Assembly (NCBI GenBank): GCA_017893485.1
Contig: CM030366.1
Span: forward strand, 53,648,568 to 53,712,567
Origin: Hemerocallis citrina
Taxonomy: Eukaryota > Streptophyta > Magnoliopsida > Asparagales > Asphodelaceae
Length of the DNA: 64,000 nt
Direction of reading: 5' to 3'
The notes under the pieces are model-generated. The model worked only from the letters and a program-made list of their open reading frames with translations. It had not been told where the DNA came from and searched no databases. Below are positions 20,771 to 32,805 of the stretch, piece by piece; the stretch's first letter is position 1; each line of letters begins with the position of its first letter. Position numbers and translations under genes: made by a program.

Positions 20771-22918
20771 ACACGCTCCCCTTCTGAGTACACTTACCTA
20801 TATTGTCCACTACTAAGGTCTTTCTTTTAACCCCGACTTGATTATTTATTATTATTATCAAACATGCATATACGTGCAAAAAACGGAGCAAGAATAACAT
20901 GTTATGAACAAGGGACAGGTTCAGGTCAGACATAAACATGCACAGGTGATAGACAACTCATAAAAGGGTAGGACAACGAAAATTCTAGTTCAGGACAGCA
21001 AGATAGTACTGTACCAAATCTGGGATTTCCGTTGCCCCAAACATGCAAATCTGGATCAGTCGAAAAATCTGCAAAATAGACACTCGGCCGAATCCAGCAA
21101 ATATATATAAGTCATATGATATTTCACAAAAACAAGGCTCAAAACAGAATTGTTTCCAGAAAACATGTTCAGCCAGAAATCAGAAGTCTGTATTCATAAA
21201 CAGGAAAACGGCATAAAAACTCACTGATTAAATCCATGAAAAATCTGGGGTATTCCCTAGTATGTCTAGTATCAAAAAACATAATTTCATAATATTCCAA
21301 CATATGTAGTTTAGTCAAATAAAATCAGAAGACAGCAAGATACAGCAAATTTGTAAATCTGAAACTCTTGACACAGCAGTACTAAAATAGCAATATCTTA
21401 CAAAATATAAAACGAAATCCAGATCCGTCAAAATGGTGATAAAATAAATACAGTAGGATACATTTCATATTCACAAAGATTTTAAAAACAGCAAGTAGAA
21501 TCGGGTCAAAATTTAGGTTCTTTACTGAACAGCATGAAAATTTTACAAGTATAGTAGTTGTTTGCAAGTATAGAATAGTTTGTAAAAGTCATCAATTAAA
21601 TCCACAAAAATTATGGGTTAATCCCATTCAAATCTAGTTATACTCAGCAAAATATTGAATCAAAATATTATCATTAACATCAGCATAAAAATAAATTACT
21701 CTCCAGAATTCACATAAAACCAAATCTGTGATTTTCTACACCTCAGTAGTAAAATAGCCATAACTTGCAACTCGTAAGTCGAAACTGGGATCTGTCAGAA
21801 ATTTTGCAAAGTAGAAAGAATTGTCTATGATTCATATTCATAAATAATTTTCATATACTGACCTTAATAGGGTCTAAAATACTGAACAATAACGGGGTAA
21901 CAGAAAATACAAAAATATCCTTCATGCATAAAATCAACTAGCTCATGTAAAACTCATACAAATCATTAAAAAAGTGAAATATGGTATACTAGATGTCCAC
22001 GTAACATGGTATAGGGTGTTTTGCAAGTCTACAACAAGTTGTACTACTACTAACACATCAAGCATACACGATCATACGACAAGTCATAAATCACGAACAA
22101 CGTGCATGTATACATCAAGAATTGATTAGATCTAAGTTATTTCATATCGTGTGTGTAATGAGACAACTACGGGTGGATCAACACACAGAGGCAAGATATA
22201 ACAAGGGTTTTGCAAACAATGCCATAACTACACTACAGGTTGTATTTAGTACTTGTATTTGCAACAAAAATTAATACAAGTTACTTGTCTTATAGTCGAT
22301 GACGAAACGATGCAAAGAGCGAGAATAAAGGGAACGGATTCCCGGGCACGAACACAATAACACGTGCACTCTTACGCACGTGCACAAGAGAGAGAGACAC
22401 GACCGAGCGCGGCGACGAAGTTGCTACTATCGACGCTACGGTTCTCGCTGCTGACTGTCGATGGATCACGGGAAGAGCGCGGGAGGAGGCACAGCGGAAA
22501 GGAGTCGGGGGTCCAGTCGGAGCACAGGGAATCAGGGCACAGGCTGTCGCTGCTACAGTCTGCTGAAGGCGTCATAGGGGATCTGAGCATCGAGATGCAG
22601 GGCAATGCAATCGTTGTGGAGGTGCTACAGGAGGATGGGGAAGCCGGAGGGGTGCTGAAGAAGTAATCGGGAGATGGTTGAAGTAGGGGATGACAGGGTG
22701 AAGTAGGGTTTTCGAGGGCAGTCAAAAAGATGGGTTTGGAAGGAGGTCGGTGCAAGGGATGAAGAGGTCGGGAGCTAGAAGACGGGTAGGAGGTGAGCAG
22801 GAGGTCGCACAGGGTAGGAGGTAGGGTTTTTTAAGAGCGGCTAGGGGATGAGAGAAGGATGGGTTAAGAAGTAGGCGGCTAGGGTTTAGGAGTGAACATG
22901 GGGATACACAGTGGAGAT

Positions 22919-22930
22919 GTATATATACAT
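22919..22930 (-). promoter_or_regulatory. LTR TATA box (minus strand)
   Basis: ATGTATATATAC on the minus strand precedes a GC-rich transcribed-leader-like region. The partner LTR keeps the same sequence at about 32076-32088. This agrees with the minus orientation of the element. Confidence 0.6.
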
Positions 22931-23638
22931 AGAGAGATAGAGTTATATGGGCTGACGGGTGCAAAAGGTTAAATAGGTAAGGGTTAGGAGTAAATGGGTA
23001 TAAGTGGTATTGGGTTTAATGATCCAATAGGGTTTAATTAAAAGATTATTGGGTTTATGGGTTCAAGGGTTTAAACATATCCAATAAGGGAATAGGGTAG
23101 GGTTTTTTTTGGGTTAAAATCCATAGGAAAATAAAATAACCAAATAAAATAGGGTTTATAAAAAAATATAATTTGCATTACAATATAGAATTTATTTGAA
23201 ATAACCACAAATACAATTAATACATAGAATGGATTTTTAATAAACAGTCAAAATTAAAAATAATAATAATAGCAATAATAACAATTATCATAAACATAAT
23301 AATAATAACAATAACCGTAATAATAATAATAATACATATATATCAAAATGTAATTCGAGTTTAACAGATTTATTAAAATAATCTAAATAGTAATAATATA
23401 GAATATGAATAGTCGATCACTTAGAAATGTTAAATAAAATTAAAATACACCTTTATTCAAAATAAATATAATTTTTGAATAATAAATGAAATAGAAAATT
23501 TCTTAGAAACCAGAATAACATTTTGTTAAAATTCGATCAATTGAAAATGTAATTGTTGAAAAAGAATTTATAAGAGAGAATAAAGTTATAAAAATTTTAA
23601 ATACAGAAAAATACATATATACGGGAACAGGGATTACA

Positions 23639-24792
23639 ATCCTACCCACCTTAAAACAAAATTTCGTCCTCGAAAGTTGCTTAGGCGGTACATAGGACAA
23701 GGCATAAGCAAACTTATGGGAGGGTAACAAAACAAAGAATTAGGGGGAAAGAAATAAAATGGTGGCAACCCAGAATAAGAAGGAAGTGGATAACAATGAT
23801 GTTAAATGGAGTGCAAGAAAGAGAATAAACAGTATCAAAAGAAAAGAACAACACAAGATAACAAAGTAAGATAGGGAGTAGAGAGAATTGGAATCAAAGC
23901 GAGAAAGGACATGGAAGAATTGAATTAAGTAATGAGTCAACGGATGAGGACGAATGCCAGGGGTACAGGAAAGCAAATAATGCAGGAAAGGAGAAACAAC
24001 AAGAGAATCTTGTGACCTATGGGTTATGGGCCCTCAACACTTCCGATGACCACTCTGATCGGAAAGACTCTGCCAATAGCATCCATTAGCTCCAGCAATC
24101 TGCTTCGTGGCTCACCATATCATTGGCACGAACAAGCGGCATTGTTCCGGCATGAAATTCGAACTCCTGACAACTTCAGATTCTGAACACCTCTTCAGAT
24201 CCTGGGACTCTACATGCACATCTTGGAGCAAAAGACGACACTCCATCTCCTGGTGATGATCCAAACCGCTGACAAGTCAATGTAGATCTCGTGATGCTGA
24301 TCGACAAAGCAAGCAGGAATAACAGAATGGATAGCACCGGAATTTGAGGAGAACAAGATAGGGAAGAAACAACAAGTATGATACTCAATATGAATCAACA
24401 AATGAAGATGAATGTAAGGCACGAAAAGCAATAAACGACACACGGGCTAAAATAAGAAAGAATCAACGAGGCAGGCAGAAAATAAGAGATTGCTTGCATC
24501 GAAATCAAAAGAATATGGGTACGGAAGAATGAATTCATAACCAAGGAGAAATCAATCAAAGAGGACGACTGAAAAAGAAGACAGAAGAATCAAGGAATCA
24601 ATTGATTGAATAAAGAGGGATCAAATGAACGGAACAAGACTAGTATCCAGATTAATGTTGATTATAATTTATTCATGTTACTTCGTGGTCTGTGTACTGT
24701 TGAGCCAATCCTTGATCGAGCCAAACTTGTCAATCATATTAGTCAAACTAATACATTAGCCAAACCTGGTGATCTGCAACCACTAAAAACCT
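23639..24792 (-). other. Non-coding interior of the LARD-like element
   Basis: Next to the 3' LTR the minus strand reads TTTCGAGGACGAAATTTTGT then TTTAAGGTGGGTAGGAT. This is the typical end of a Ty3/gypsy pol gene followed by its purine-rich second-strand primer. The rest has no domain or long ORF. No clear primer-binding site (such as TGGTATCAGAGC) follows the 5' LTR; the nearest TGG lies about 10 bases in, at TGGTTGCAGATCACC. Confidence 0.7.
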
Positions 24793-26320
24793 TGTCACAT
24801 CCAGCTTCCCCAAAAGGAGATACGAAATACGGATACGTGACTAAGTCCAGCGAATGATTTTCATCATCCATAAGCTGTCAGGATCTTTACAACATTTAAT
24901 AGGAATAAACAAGAGTAAGCAAAGAGAAATCAACCACGCATGCATGAATGAATCAATATACTAACAGAATTTACTTGAAATGAAATGTAATAAATCTCAA
25001 ATAAACCATATTTGGAAACAAGTCAAAAATTCTGGATCATACTGCCCAATAAAAAATAATCCAAGTAGCAGATACATTTATCCAAGAATAATAGGAAAAT
25101 AATTATAGCAAGAAATCCAGCAACTAAAATCTTTAATCACCTACTCCATCGACAACTGATCACCAAAATCTGCAATTTTAATAAATTGCAAGGAAAGGAA
25201 AAAGAAACAAAACTCCCGTCAATGCAAGTTACAGGCTGCTTGTAGTGCAGACAACAGGTACTGAAAAAATAAACAAATATAGAGTAACAACGGAAGCAAG
25301 TATAGCATGGAATAGACATGATAGCAAGATAAAATGATTAGCATGAAACAAGAACAGAATCAAGTAATGTGATGAGATAACAGGTGTATGTGACATGTGA
25401 CAGGTAACAGGTATCATGCAAGCAAGTAAATATGTAACAGGTAACAGGTATCATGCAAGCAAGTAAATATGTAACAGGTGTCAAGTATCATGCAAGCAGG
25501 TGAACAGGAGCATATACAGGTAATCATGTAACAGGTGTCATGTCATGTCAAGTCTTATATTTAATTCTATCTAGGTAGCACTTCATGCATTCCAGACTTT
25601 TACCACATGGTTGTTACATACATGCAAATTATGTTTAGGCCTAGTGGTGGGTTTCTATAGGGTCGTGTACTTAGGCGTCATGTACAGGTAACAGACACGA
25701 ATCACGTAGTCGTGAAGTCACGGTATCAGGTAATCAGAACAGACATGAATCATGTAGTCATGAAACATGGCATCATATAGTAATAACAGGCATGAATCAT
25801 GTAATCATGAAATCATGGTATCAGATAGTAATAACATGCATGAATCATGTAATCATAAAATCATGGCATCATATAATCATAACAAGCATGAATCATGTAA
25901 TCATGAAATCATGGCGTCATATAGTAATAACAAGCATGAATCATGTAATCATGAAATTATGGCATCAAGTAATGGGAACACGGCCCCTTCTGGGTACACT
26001 TACCTATATTGTCCACTACTATGGTCTTTCCCTTAACCCCGGCTTGATTATTTGTTATTATTATCAAACAGGCATATACGTGCACAAAATGGCGCAAGAA
26101 TAATATGGTATGAACAAGAGACAGGTTCAGGTCGGACATAAACATGCACATGTGATAGACAACTCATAAAAGGGTAGGACAACGAAAATTCTAGTTTAGT
26201 ATAGCAAGACGGTACTGCACCAAAACTGGGATTTCAATTTTCACAAACATGCAAATCTGAATCCGTCAGAAAATCTGAAAAATAGACTCTCTGTCGAATT
26301 CGGTACATATATATAAGTCA
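24793..26320 (-). repeat. 5' LTR of the LARD-like element, distal piece
   Basis: It matches 19520-21115 of the other LTR and stops at AAGTCA where the Helitron begins. Includes its own copies of the minisatellites (25380-25980). Confidence 0.85.
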
Positions 26321-26348
26321 CTAGTCTTACCCTGTGCAAATTGCACAG
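26321..26348 (-). other. Helitron 3' terminus (minus strand)
   Basis: CTGTGCAA / TTGCACAG stem (26332-26348) with a one-base loop, seven bases from the terminal CTAG. Confidence 0.85.
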
Positions 26349-26886
26349 ACTAAAATAATTTTGAGTCATAAAATTATATGGAACTAAAAAATTTAGAGAT
26401 GCCCCTTAACTATTTCGATCATAATATATTTAAAAGATGAAAAATCTATAAATTAACCTATTCACACTTCCAAATCAACCAACATAATTCTATATTTCTA
26501 TTCAATTGAAAGGAAAGAAAAAAAAGTCGAATAATTATCGAAGTTGGGATGTGGCTTTTCTCAGACTCCTTGATGTACTCCGCTATCTACTTGACCTTGT
26601 GCTTCTCAACTTTCTTCCCTCTCAAATCAAGCATTCCCTCTCAAATTATATAAAATCAACATCAGACACACATGGAGGGAAAAATAATTAATAATTATCT
26701 ATATCAAAAGATGACAAAAGTATAGATTACCAATCCACGTTTCCAAACCAACATCATTCTATATTTTCTATTCAGCTGAAAGGAAACCCCAAAATTTTCG
26801 ATGTGTGTAACTTTTCAACAATTCCAATACCAAACATAGGTAAACCCTTGGTCCCTAAATTTAGAGATACCAAAAAATAGGTATTT

Positions 26887-27522
26887 TCAAAAATCACTTG
26901 CAATCTTGTCAGCTTCCTCCATTCTAAAGCTTGCTTTCAAAGACTCATATTGTCTGCGAAGTTCCTTAATATTTACCTCCAATTGTTCTATGTTACTCCT
27001 TATTTGTGCATCTACAAAATGATCAAATCATTAAACACACATACAAAACTACAATTCACCAAAACTTTTCAAACATAACAAAAAATGTAGAAAATATGAT
27101 ATTTACCCTCTACCATTCAAAAACTAAAGCCATCACTTTTCATTTCCTACAAAAGGTAAAACAAATACCATTTACCATATAGAGCCACAATTCTTAAAAT
27201 TTATACTTACATAAACATCATAAAATTATTTAATTTTAAACAGCAATGTAACTAACATAAAACCAAAGAAGAATTACACAAATACACATGAAAAGAGAAA
27301 CCCTTTTTGAATCATATTGCATAAAGTTTCCAAAGACTTAATTTTCCCCCAATTCTATAAAAATCACGTGCTTCAATCGCCCTAAATTTTAAACCCTAAA
27401 CCCTAAAAATCAAATCAAACACAGAACAACAATTAATAAAAAATTACTGCAAAATTTGAAGAAAAATAAAAAGACTCACCGAATCGTGCGCCAAGTAAGT
27501 ATCTCAGTAGTCGCAATAGTTC
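26887..27522 (-). pseudogene. Captured 3' gene fragment: two spliced exons with stop codon
   Basis: Exon 27522-27480 (ELLRLLRYLLGARF) ends at a GTGAGT donor. The final exon 27011-26887 follows a TTTTGTAG acceptor. The junction keeps the frame (codon G|AT) and gives DAQIRSNIEQLEVNIKELRR and then QYESLKASFRMEEADKIASD before a TGA. It reads as a short coiled coil, the 3' end of some host gene. I do not recognise which gene. The direction is the same as the Helitron. No upstream exon with a start is seen. Confidence 0.6.
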
Positions 27523-27799
27523 CTGAAAAAATTACAAACATAACAATTTTAAACAAAAACAAAACTGAAAAAATAGAATCTTTCTAATAAAAATTTTAAT
27601 CTTTGATTGGATTATAAGAAGAAATGTAGGATCTTTGAATTGTTACCTATTACAATTGATGAGATGCTGAAGGAACTTGACGTACTACTATTGCATTCCA
27701 TATTCTTGGCATTCTGTAAGTTTCTGTATCTCGAATATGAATTGGTATACTTATATCATTCGTTGAGCCTCACAAAAAGTGTCATGGCTAATTGGTAAC

Positions 27800-28111
27800 C
27801 TTTGATCATAGGCAACTATATTTCAACTCACACACTTACACAATCTCCACCGATGTGGAATTATGTCACAACTCATCCCACCATATTCCAACTCACCTCA
27901 CGTCAGTTGAGCATTCATGCTTCATGCATGGCATTTTTTTAATGCCAACTCACACTTATATTATTCTTAGGCCCACTCTAATTAATAATCCAATTAATCA
28001 AGCCCACAATCTTTTCATGGCCCATTAATTATCCATAAGCCCATCATCATTCATGGCCTATATTATTATTATTATTATTATTATTATATCTTAAGATACG
28101 GGGTATTACAT
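27800..28111 (-). mobile_element. TRIM-like or gypsy LTR fragment
   Basis: The minus strand starts TGTAATACCCCGTATCTTAA at 28111, has a long ATA run, and contains CCACATCGGTGGAGATTG. This resembles the ..CCCACATCGG.. signature common in small plant LTR (TRIM) elements. The other end and target duplication were not found, so its length is uncertain. Confidence 0.45.
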
Positions 28112-28321
28112 TTGACACCAAATATCTAAACAAAAGGCTAACATGTTCTAGTACACATGCAAATGGCCTTGACAGTTCAGCATAACAGTTCACATGTTAA
28201 CGCTGGTCAGTACTCAAAATCAACAGTGAACCTTAAATTATCGGTCGAATGAAATGCCACTTAGATAATGCAGTATGTATGACAACAATGTCATCAAAAT
28301 ATAAGTGATAAGACAACTGAC

Positions 28322-28497
28322 CACTTAGGTAACACTCCTTCAACAGATAAACAAAAGTAGCTCGAGAGATATGCGACAAATCCATAAACGCATGCAAGCA
28401 TATCACCATATCATCAATGTTCGAGACTTCCTTCCTCCTCCCCCACCTCATGATACCCGAAAACGCTTCCTTCCCTCGAGCAATACAAACAAAAGAG
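28322..28497 (-). pseudogene. Captured exon, second copy (degenerate)
   Basis: Tandem copy of the exon at 28630-28812, with its flanking intron-like DNA. It lacks a few bases near its start, so the frame differs there, but ICLHAFMDLSHISRATFVYL remains. Confidence 0.5.
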
Positions 28498-28629
28498 CCT
28501 ACATAACATTCATTTTAATTAGCTAAAATGTACCACAATTTGCATACTAATAAAAACAGAAATGCCACTTAGAAAATGCAGTATGTACGAAAATAATGTC
28601 ATCAAAATAAAAGTGATAAGAAAACTGAC

Positions 28630-28812
28630 CACATAGGTAACACTCCATCAACAGATAAACAAAAGTAGCTGGAGAGACATGCGACAAATCCATAAACGCA
28701 TGCAAGCATATCACCATCTCCTCATTGTTCGAAACTTCCTTCCCCTTCTCCCGCCTCATGATACCCGAAAACGCTTCCTTCCCCTGAGCAGTAGTATCCA
28801 AACAAAACAGCC
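28630..28812 (-). pseudogene. Captured host-gene exon (183 nt), first copy
   Basis: Bounded by a TTATGTAG acceptor and a GTCAGT donor on the minus strand. It is open in one frame (61 codons) and encodes GKEAFSGIMRREKG.. and ICLHAFMDLSHVSPATFVYL followed by LMECYLCG. It looks like an alpha-helical exon of a conserved plant gene, but I cannot name the gene with confidence. Confidence 0.55.
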
Positions 28813-29617
28813 TACATAACATTCATTTTAATTAGCTAAAATGTACCACAATTTGCATACTAATAAAAATAGGACAAAAACACAGAAATCACATATTATT
28901 ATTATTAGCACATCCACATGAATGCAAAATCCCAACAAACAAATTTCTGAAGCTTCCCTTCACAACCACCTTCAATTAATTTCATCAAATACATGATGAA
29001 CATACTCAATACCCGAAAATGAAAAACCCAAAACTCCATTAAAGTAGATTCTTCTAGACTACTAAACATTAAAAGCAAATAATTTAAATTTTCTACAACT
29101 TAACCATACAATCTATAAACAAATAACCAATAAACAGCTACCAAACCCAAAATGCACAATCACAGATTACCAAACACAGAACCAGAGAAATAGAACTACA
29201 CTACCCAAAAATGGAGGGTAGAGACGGGCGGGACGGCAATGGGCAGCGTCGGCGAACCGATAGGCAACGAGGGGCGGGGGGCAGCGAGGGGTGGAGACTA
29301 AAGGTGATCAATGGAAGGGCGACGACGATAGAGGGTAGCGACGGGCGGGGACGGCGACGGGCGGCGATGGCGAACCAATGGGCAGCGAGGGGCGGCGGGT
29401 AGCCACAGACGGGTGAGGAGATGTGGGTGGGTTTTGGGGTAGGGAGGGTTAGGGTTTGTGGGTTTAGGGGAGATGTGGTAGAAGAAAGGTTTTTTGTGTG
29501 TTTTTTTAATTAATTTTGTTTTTTGCGATTGGTCTGCACGTGTTAATTTCTACTTTTACTCTCCTTTCTCTATTTCAAAATGGAAAAAGGAGAGAGGGGA
29601 TAGGTCTATTAGCTTAA

Positions 29618-30236
29618 GATATATATATATATATAATATATAATTGCATGTATTATAGTCGGGGTAACCTATACCGTACAAAAGCATCCCTCGAAAAGTC
29701 GAATAAATCAGAATCTCTCTCTAAAACCCGTTGTTCTCATTTCTTCTCCGACACCCCGCAATCTGCATCCCAATAAAAAAAATATCAAAAAATAAAATAT
29801 AATAATAATAATAATAAATGAAACCATAAATAAATAAACAAAAAATTCAATATTCCATTAATAGGGTTTGTATATTCTTCCCCTTCGACTAAGATTCTCA
29901 ATCTTCAACTACACGGCTACCGTAACAACTATTATAATAATAGAAAGTCAGTTTCTATTCAATTCAAGAAACTAACCAAATCTCTCGAAGGCCTGATGGA
30001 ATCCGATAAGAACCCCTAGAATCTCGGCCGCGGTGAGCACTTGATCATAAACCAATAAGAGACAACTCTACTGTTCCGATTCTGAACTTGATTCTCTCGA
30101 TAATCTTTATCGATGGGACCTACAAGAGAGCGAGTGAACCGAGAGGAAGGGCGGCGACGATGGAAGGTAGAGACGAATGGGGACGGCGACAGGCGGCGAT
30201 GATGGAGGGTAGAGATGGGTGGGCCTATTAGCTTAA
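29618..30236. other. Distal part of the Helitron with a second head-like end
   Basis: TTAGCTTAAGATATATATA occurs twice, at about 29607 and 30221. Each is preceded by related GGCGGCGAC/GGAGGGTAGAGA-rich DNA (29204-29400 and 30148-30220). Between them, 29660-30145 is unrelated sequence. This may be two Helitron heads or an element inserted between duplicated heads. Confidence 0.4.
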
Positions 30237-32805
30237 GATATATATATAATATGGTATTTCACAAAAACAAGGCTCAAAACAGAATTGTATCCAGAAAACA
30301 TGTTCAGCCAGAAATCAGAAGTTTGTATTCATAAATACGAAAACGGCATAAAAATTCACTAATTAAATCCACGAAAAATCTGGAGTATTCCCTAGTATGT
30401 CTAGTATCAGCAAACATAATTTCATAATATTCCAACATATGTAGTTTAGTCAAATAAAATCAGAAGACAGTAGGATGCAGCAAATTTGTAAATCTGAAAC
30501 TCTTGACACAGCAGTACTAAAATAGCAATTTCTCACAAAATATAAAACGGAATCTAGATCCGTCAAAATGGTGATAAAATAGATACAGTATGTTACATTT
30601 CATATTCACAAAGATTTTAAAAACAGCAAGTAGAATCGGGTCAAAATTTAGGTTCTTTACTGAACAGCATGAAAATTCTACAAGTATAGTAGTTGTTTGC
30701 AAGTATAGAATAGTTTGTAAAAGTCATCAATTAAATCCAAAAAAATTATGGGTTAATCCCATTCAAATCTAGTTATACTCAGCAAAATATTGAATCAAAA
30801 TATTATCATTAACATCAGCATAAAAATAAATTACTCTCCAGAATTCACATAAAACCAAATCTGTGATTTTCTACACCTCTGTAGTAAAATAGCCATAACT
30901 TGCAACTCGAAGTCGAAACTGGGATCTGTTAGAAATTTTAGAAAGTAGACAGAATTTTCTATGATTCATATTCACAAATAATTTTCATATACTGACCTTA
31001 ATAGGGTCTAAAATACTGAACAATAACGGGGTAACAGAAAATACAGAAATATCCTTCATGCATAAAATTAACTAGCTCATGTAAAACTCATCCAAATCAT
31101 AACAAACGTGAAATATGGTGTACTAGATGTCCAAGCAACATGGTATAGGGTGTTTTGCAAGTCTACAACAAGTTGTACTACTACTAACACATCAAGCATA
31201 CACGATCATACGACAAGTCATAAATCACGAATAACATGCATGCATACATCAAGAATTGATTAGATCTAAGTTATTTTATGCCGTGTGTGTAATGAGACAA
31301 CTACGGGTGGATCAACACATAGAGACAAGATATAACAAGGGTTGTGCACCAAAATTATCTCAAGAACAAAACTACACTACAGCGGGTATTTAGTACTTGT
31401 ATTTGCAACAAAAATTAATGCAAGTTACTTGCCTTATAGTCGACGACGGAACGATGCAAAGAGCGAGAATAACGGAAATAGATTCCTGGGCACGAACACA
31501 ATAACACTGCACTCTCACGCACGTGCACAAGAGAGAGAGATACGACCGAGCACGACGACGCAGTTGCTGCTATCGTCGCTGCGGTTCTCGTTGCTGACTG
31601 TCGATGGAGCATGGGAAGAGCGTCGGGAGGAGGCACAGTAGAAAGGAGTCGGGGGTCTGGTCGGAGCACAGGGAAACTGGGCACAGGGGATCTGTGCACA
31701 GGCTGTCGCTGCTGCAGTTTGCTGAAGGCGTCACAGGGGATCTGGGCGTCGAGGTGCAGGGCGCTGCAGTCGCTGTGGAGGTGCTGCAGGAGGATGGGGA
31801 AGCCGGAAGGGTGCTGAAGAGTTGATCAAAAGATGGTTGAAGTAGGGGATGACAGGGTGAAGTAGGGTTTTAGAGGGCAGTCGAAAGATGGGTTTGGAAG
31901 AAGGTCGGTGCAAGAGATGAAGGGGTCGGGAGCTAGAAGACGGGTAGGAGGTGAGCAGGAGGTCACACAGGGTAGGAGGTAGGGTTTTTTAAGAGCAGCT
32001 AGGGGATGAGAGCATGATGGGTTAAGAAGTAGGCAGCTAGGGTTTAGGAGTGAACATGGGGATACACAGTGGAGATGTATATATACATAAAGAGATAGAG
32101 TTAGGTGGGCTGACGGGTGTGAAGGGTTGAACGGGTAGAGGTTAGGAGTAAATGGGTATAAGTGGTATTGGGTTTAATGATCCAATAGGGTTTAATTAAA
32201 AGATTATTGAGTTTATGGGTTCAAGGGTTTAAACAGATCCAATAAGGGAATTTGGTATGGTTTTTTTTGGGTTAAAATCCATAGGAAAATAAAATAACCA
32301 AATAAAATAGGGTTTATAACAAAATATAATTTGCATTACAATATAGAATTTATTTGAAATAACCACAAATACAATTAATACATAGAATGGATTTTTAATA
32401 AACATTCAAAATTAATAATAATAATAATAGCAATAATAACAATTATCATAAACATAATAATAATTATAATAATAACAGTAATAATAATAATACATATATA
32501 TCAAAATGTAATTCGAGTTTAACAGATATTAAAATAATCCAAACAGTAATAATATAGAATATGAATAGTCGATCACTTAGAATTGTAAAATAAAATTAAA
32601 ATACACCGTTATTCAAAATAAATATAATTTTTGAATAATAAATGAAATAGAAAATTTCATAGAAACCAGAATAACATTTTGTTAAAATTCGATCAATTGA
32701 AAATGTAATTGTTGAAAAAGAATTTAAAAGCGAGAAGAAAGTTATAAAAATTTTAAATACAGAAAATATACGGAAAAATTCATATATACGGGAACAGGGG
32801 TTACA
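30237..32805 (-). repeat. 5' LTR of the LARD-like element, proximal piece
   Basis: Closely matches 21115-23638 of the other LTR, including the GC-rich leader (31430-31990) and the minus-strand TATA region near 32080. Ends TGTAACCCCTGTTCCCG on the minus strand. Confidence 0.85.

Larger units (their letters stand above)
19520..23638 (-). repeat. 3' LTR of the LARD-like element (4119 bp)
   Basis: It is nearly the same length as the other LTR once the Helitron is removed (about 4097 bp). On the minus strand it holds a U3 of about 700 bp, a TATA box near 22925, a GC-rich leader (22890-22320) and a long AT-rich R/U5 with minisatellites. Confidence 0.85.
26321..30236 (-). mobile_element. Minus-strand Helitron carrying gene fragments
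   Basis: On the plus strand its left end is CTAG (26321-26324) followed by an 8 bp stem hairpin, so the minus strand ends hairpin-GGTAAGACTAG followed by T. The right end is ..TTAGCTTAAGA, i.e. minus 5' TCTTAAGCTAATAG after A. Comparison with the intact LTR copy (AAGTCATATGATATTTCAC, 21109-21127) shows that this block is the insertion, apart from a few TA repeats at the right edge. No Rep/helicase is seen. It carries captured exons, a duplicated exon and a TRIM-like LTR fragment. Confidence 0.78.
19520..32805 (-). mobile_element. LARD-like gypsy derivative with 4.1 kb LTRs
   Basis: Two long direct repeats (19520-23638; 24793-26320 plus 30237-32805) flank a 1.15 kb interior. Both read TGTAA(T/C)CCCTGTTCCCG on the minus strand at the 5' end and finish near ..GGGAAG..GTGT/GACA. 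The flanks TAAAG (19515-19519) and AAAAG (32806-32810) match at 4 of 5 bases, a likely decayed target duplication. No protein domain remains, so it must have moved with borrowed enzymes. A minus-strand Helitron (26321-30236) sits in the 5' LTR. Confidence 0.8.

Noticed and set aside
22364..22964. ORFs on both strands in the GC-rich LTR leader
   Set aside because: They change between the two LTR copies (31342-31913) without conserved protein, so they are not under coding constraint.
25767..26103. Repeated NNKHESCNHEIMAS-like protein
   Set aside because: Direct translation of the LTR minisatellite, not a gene.
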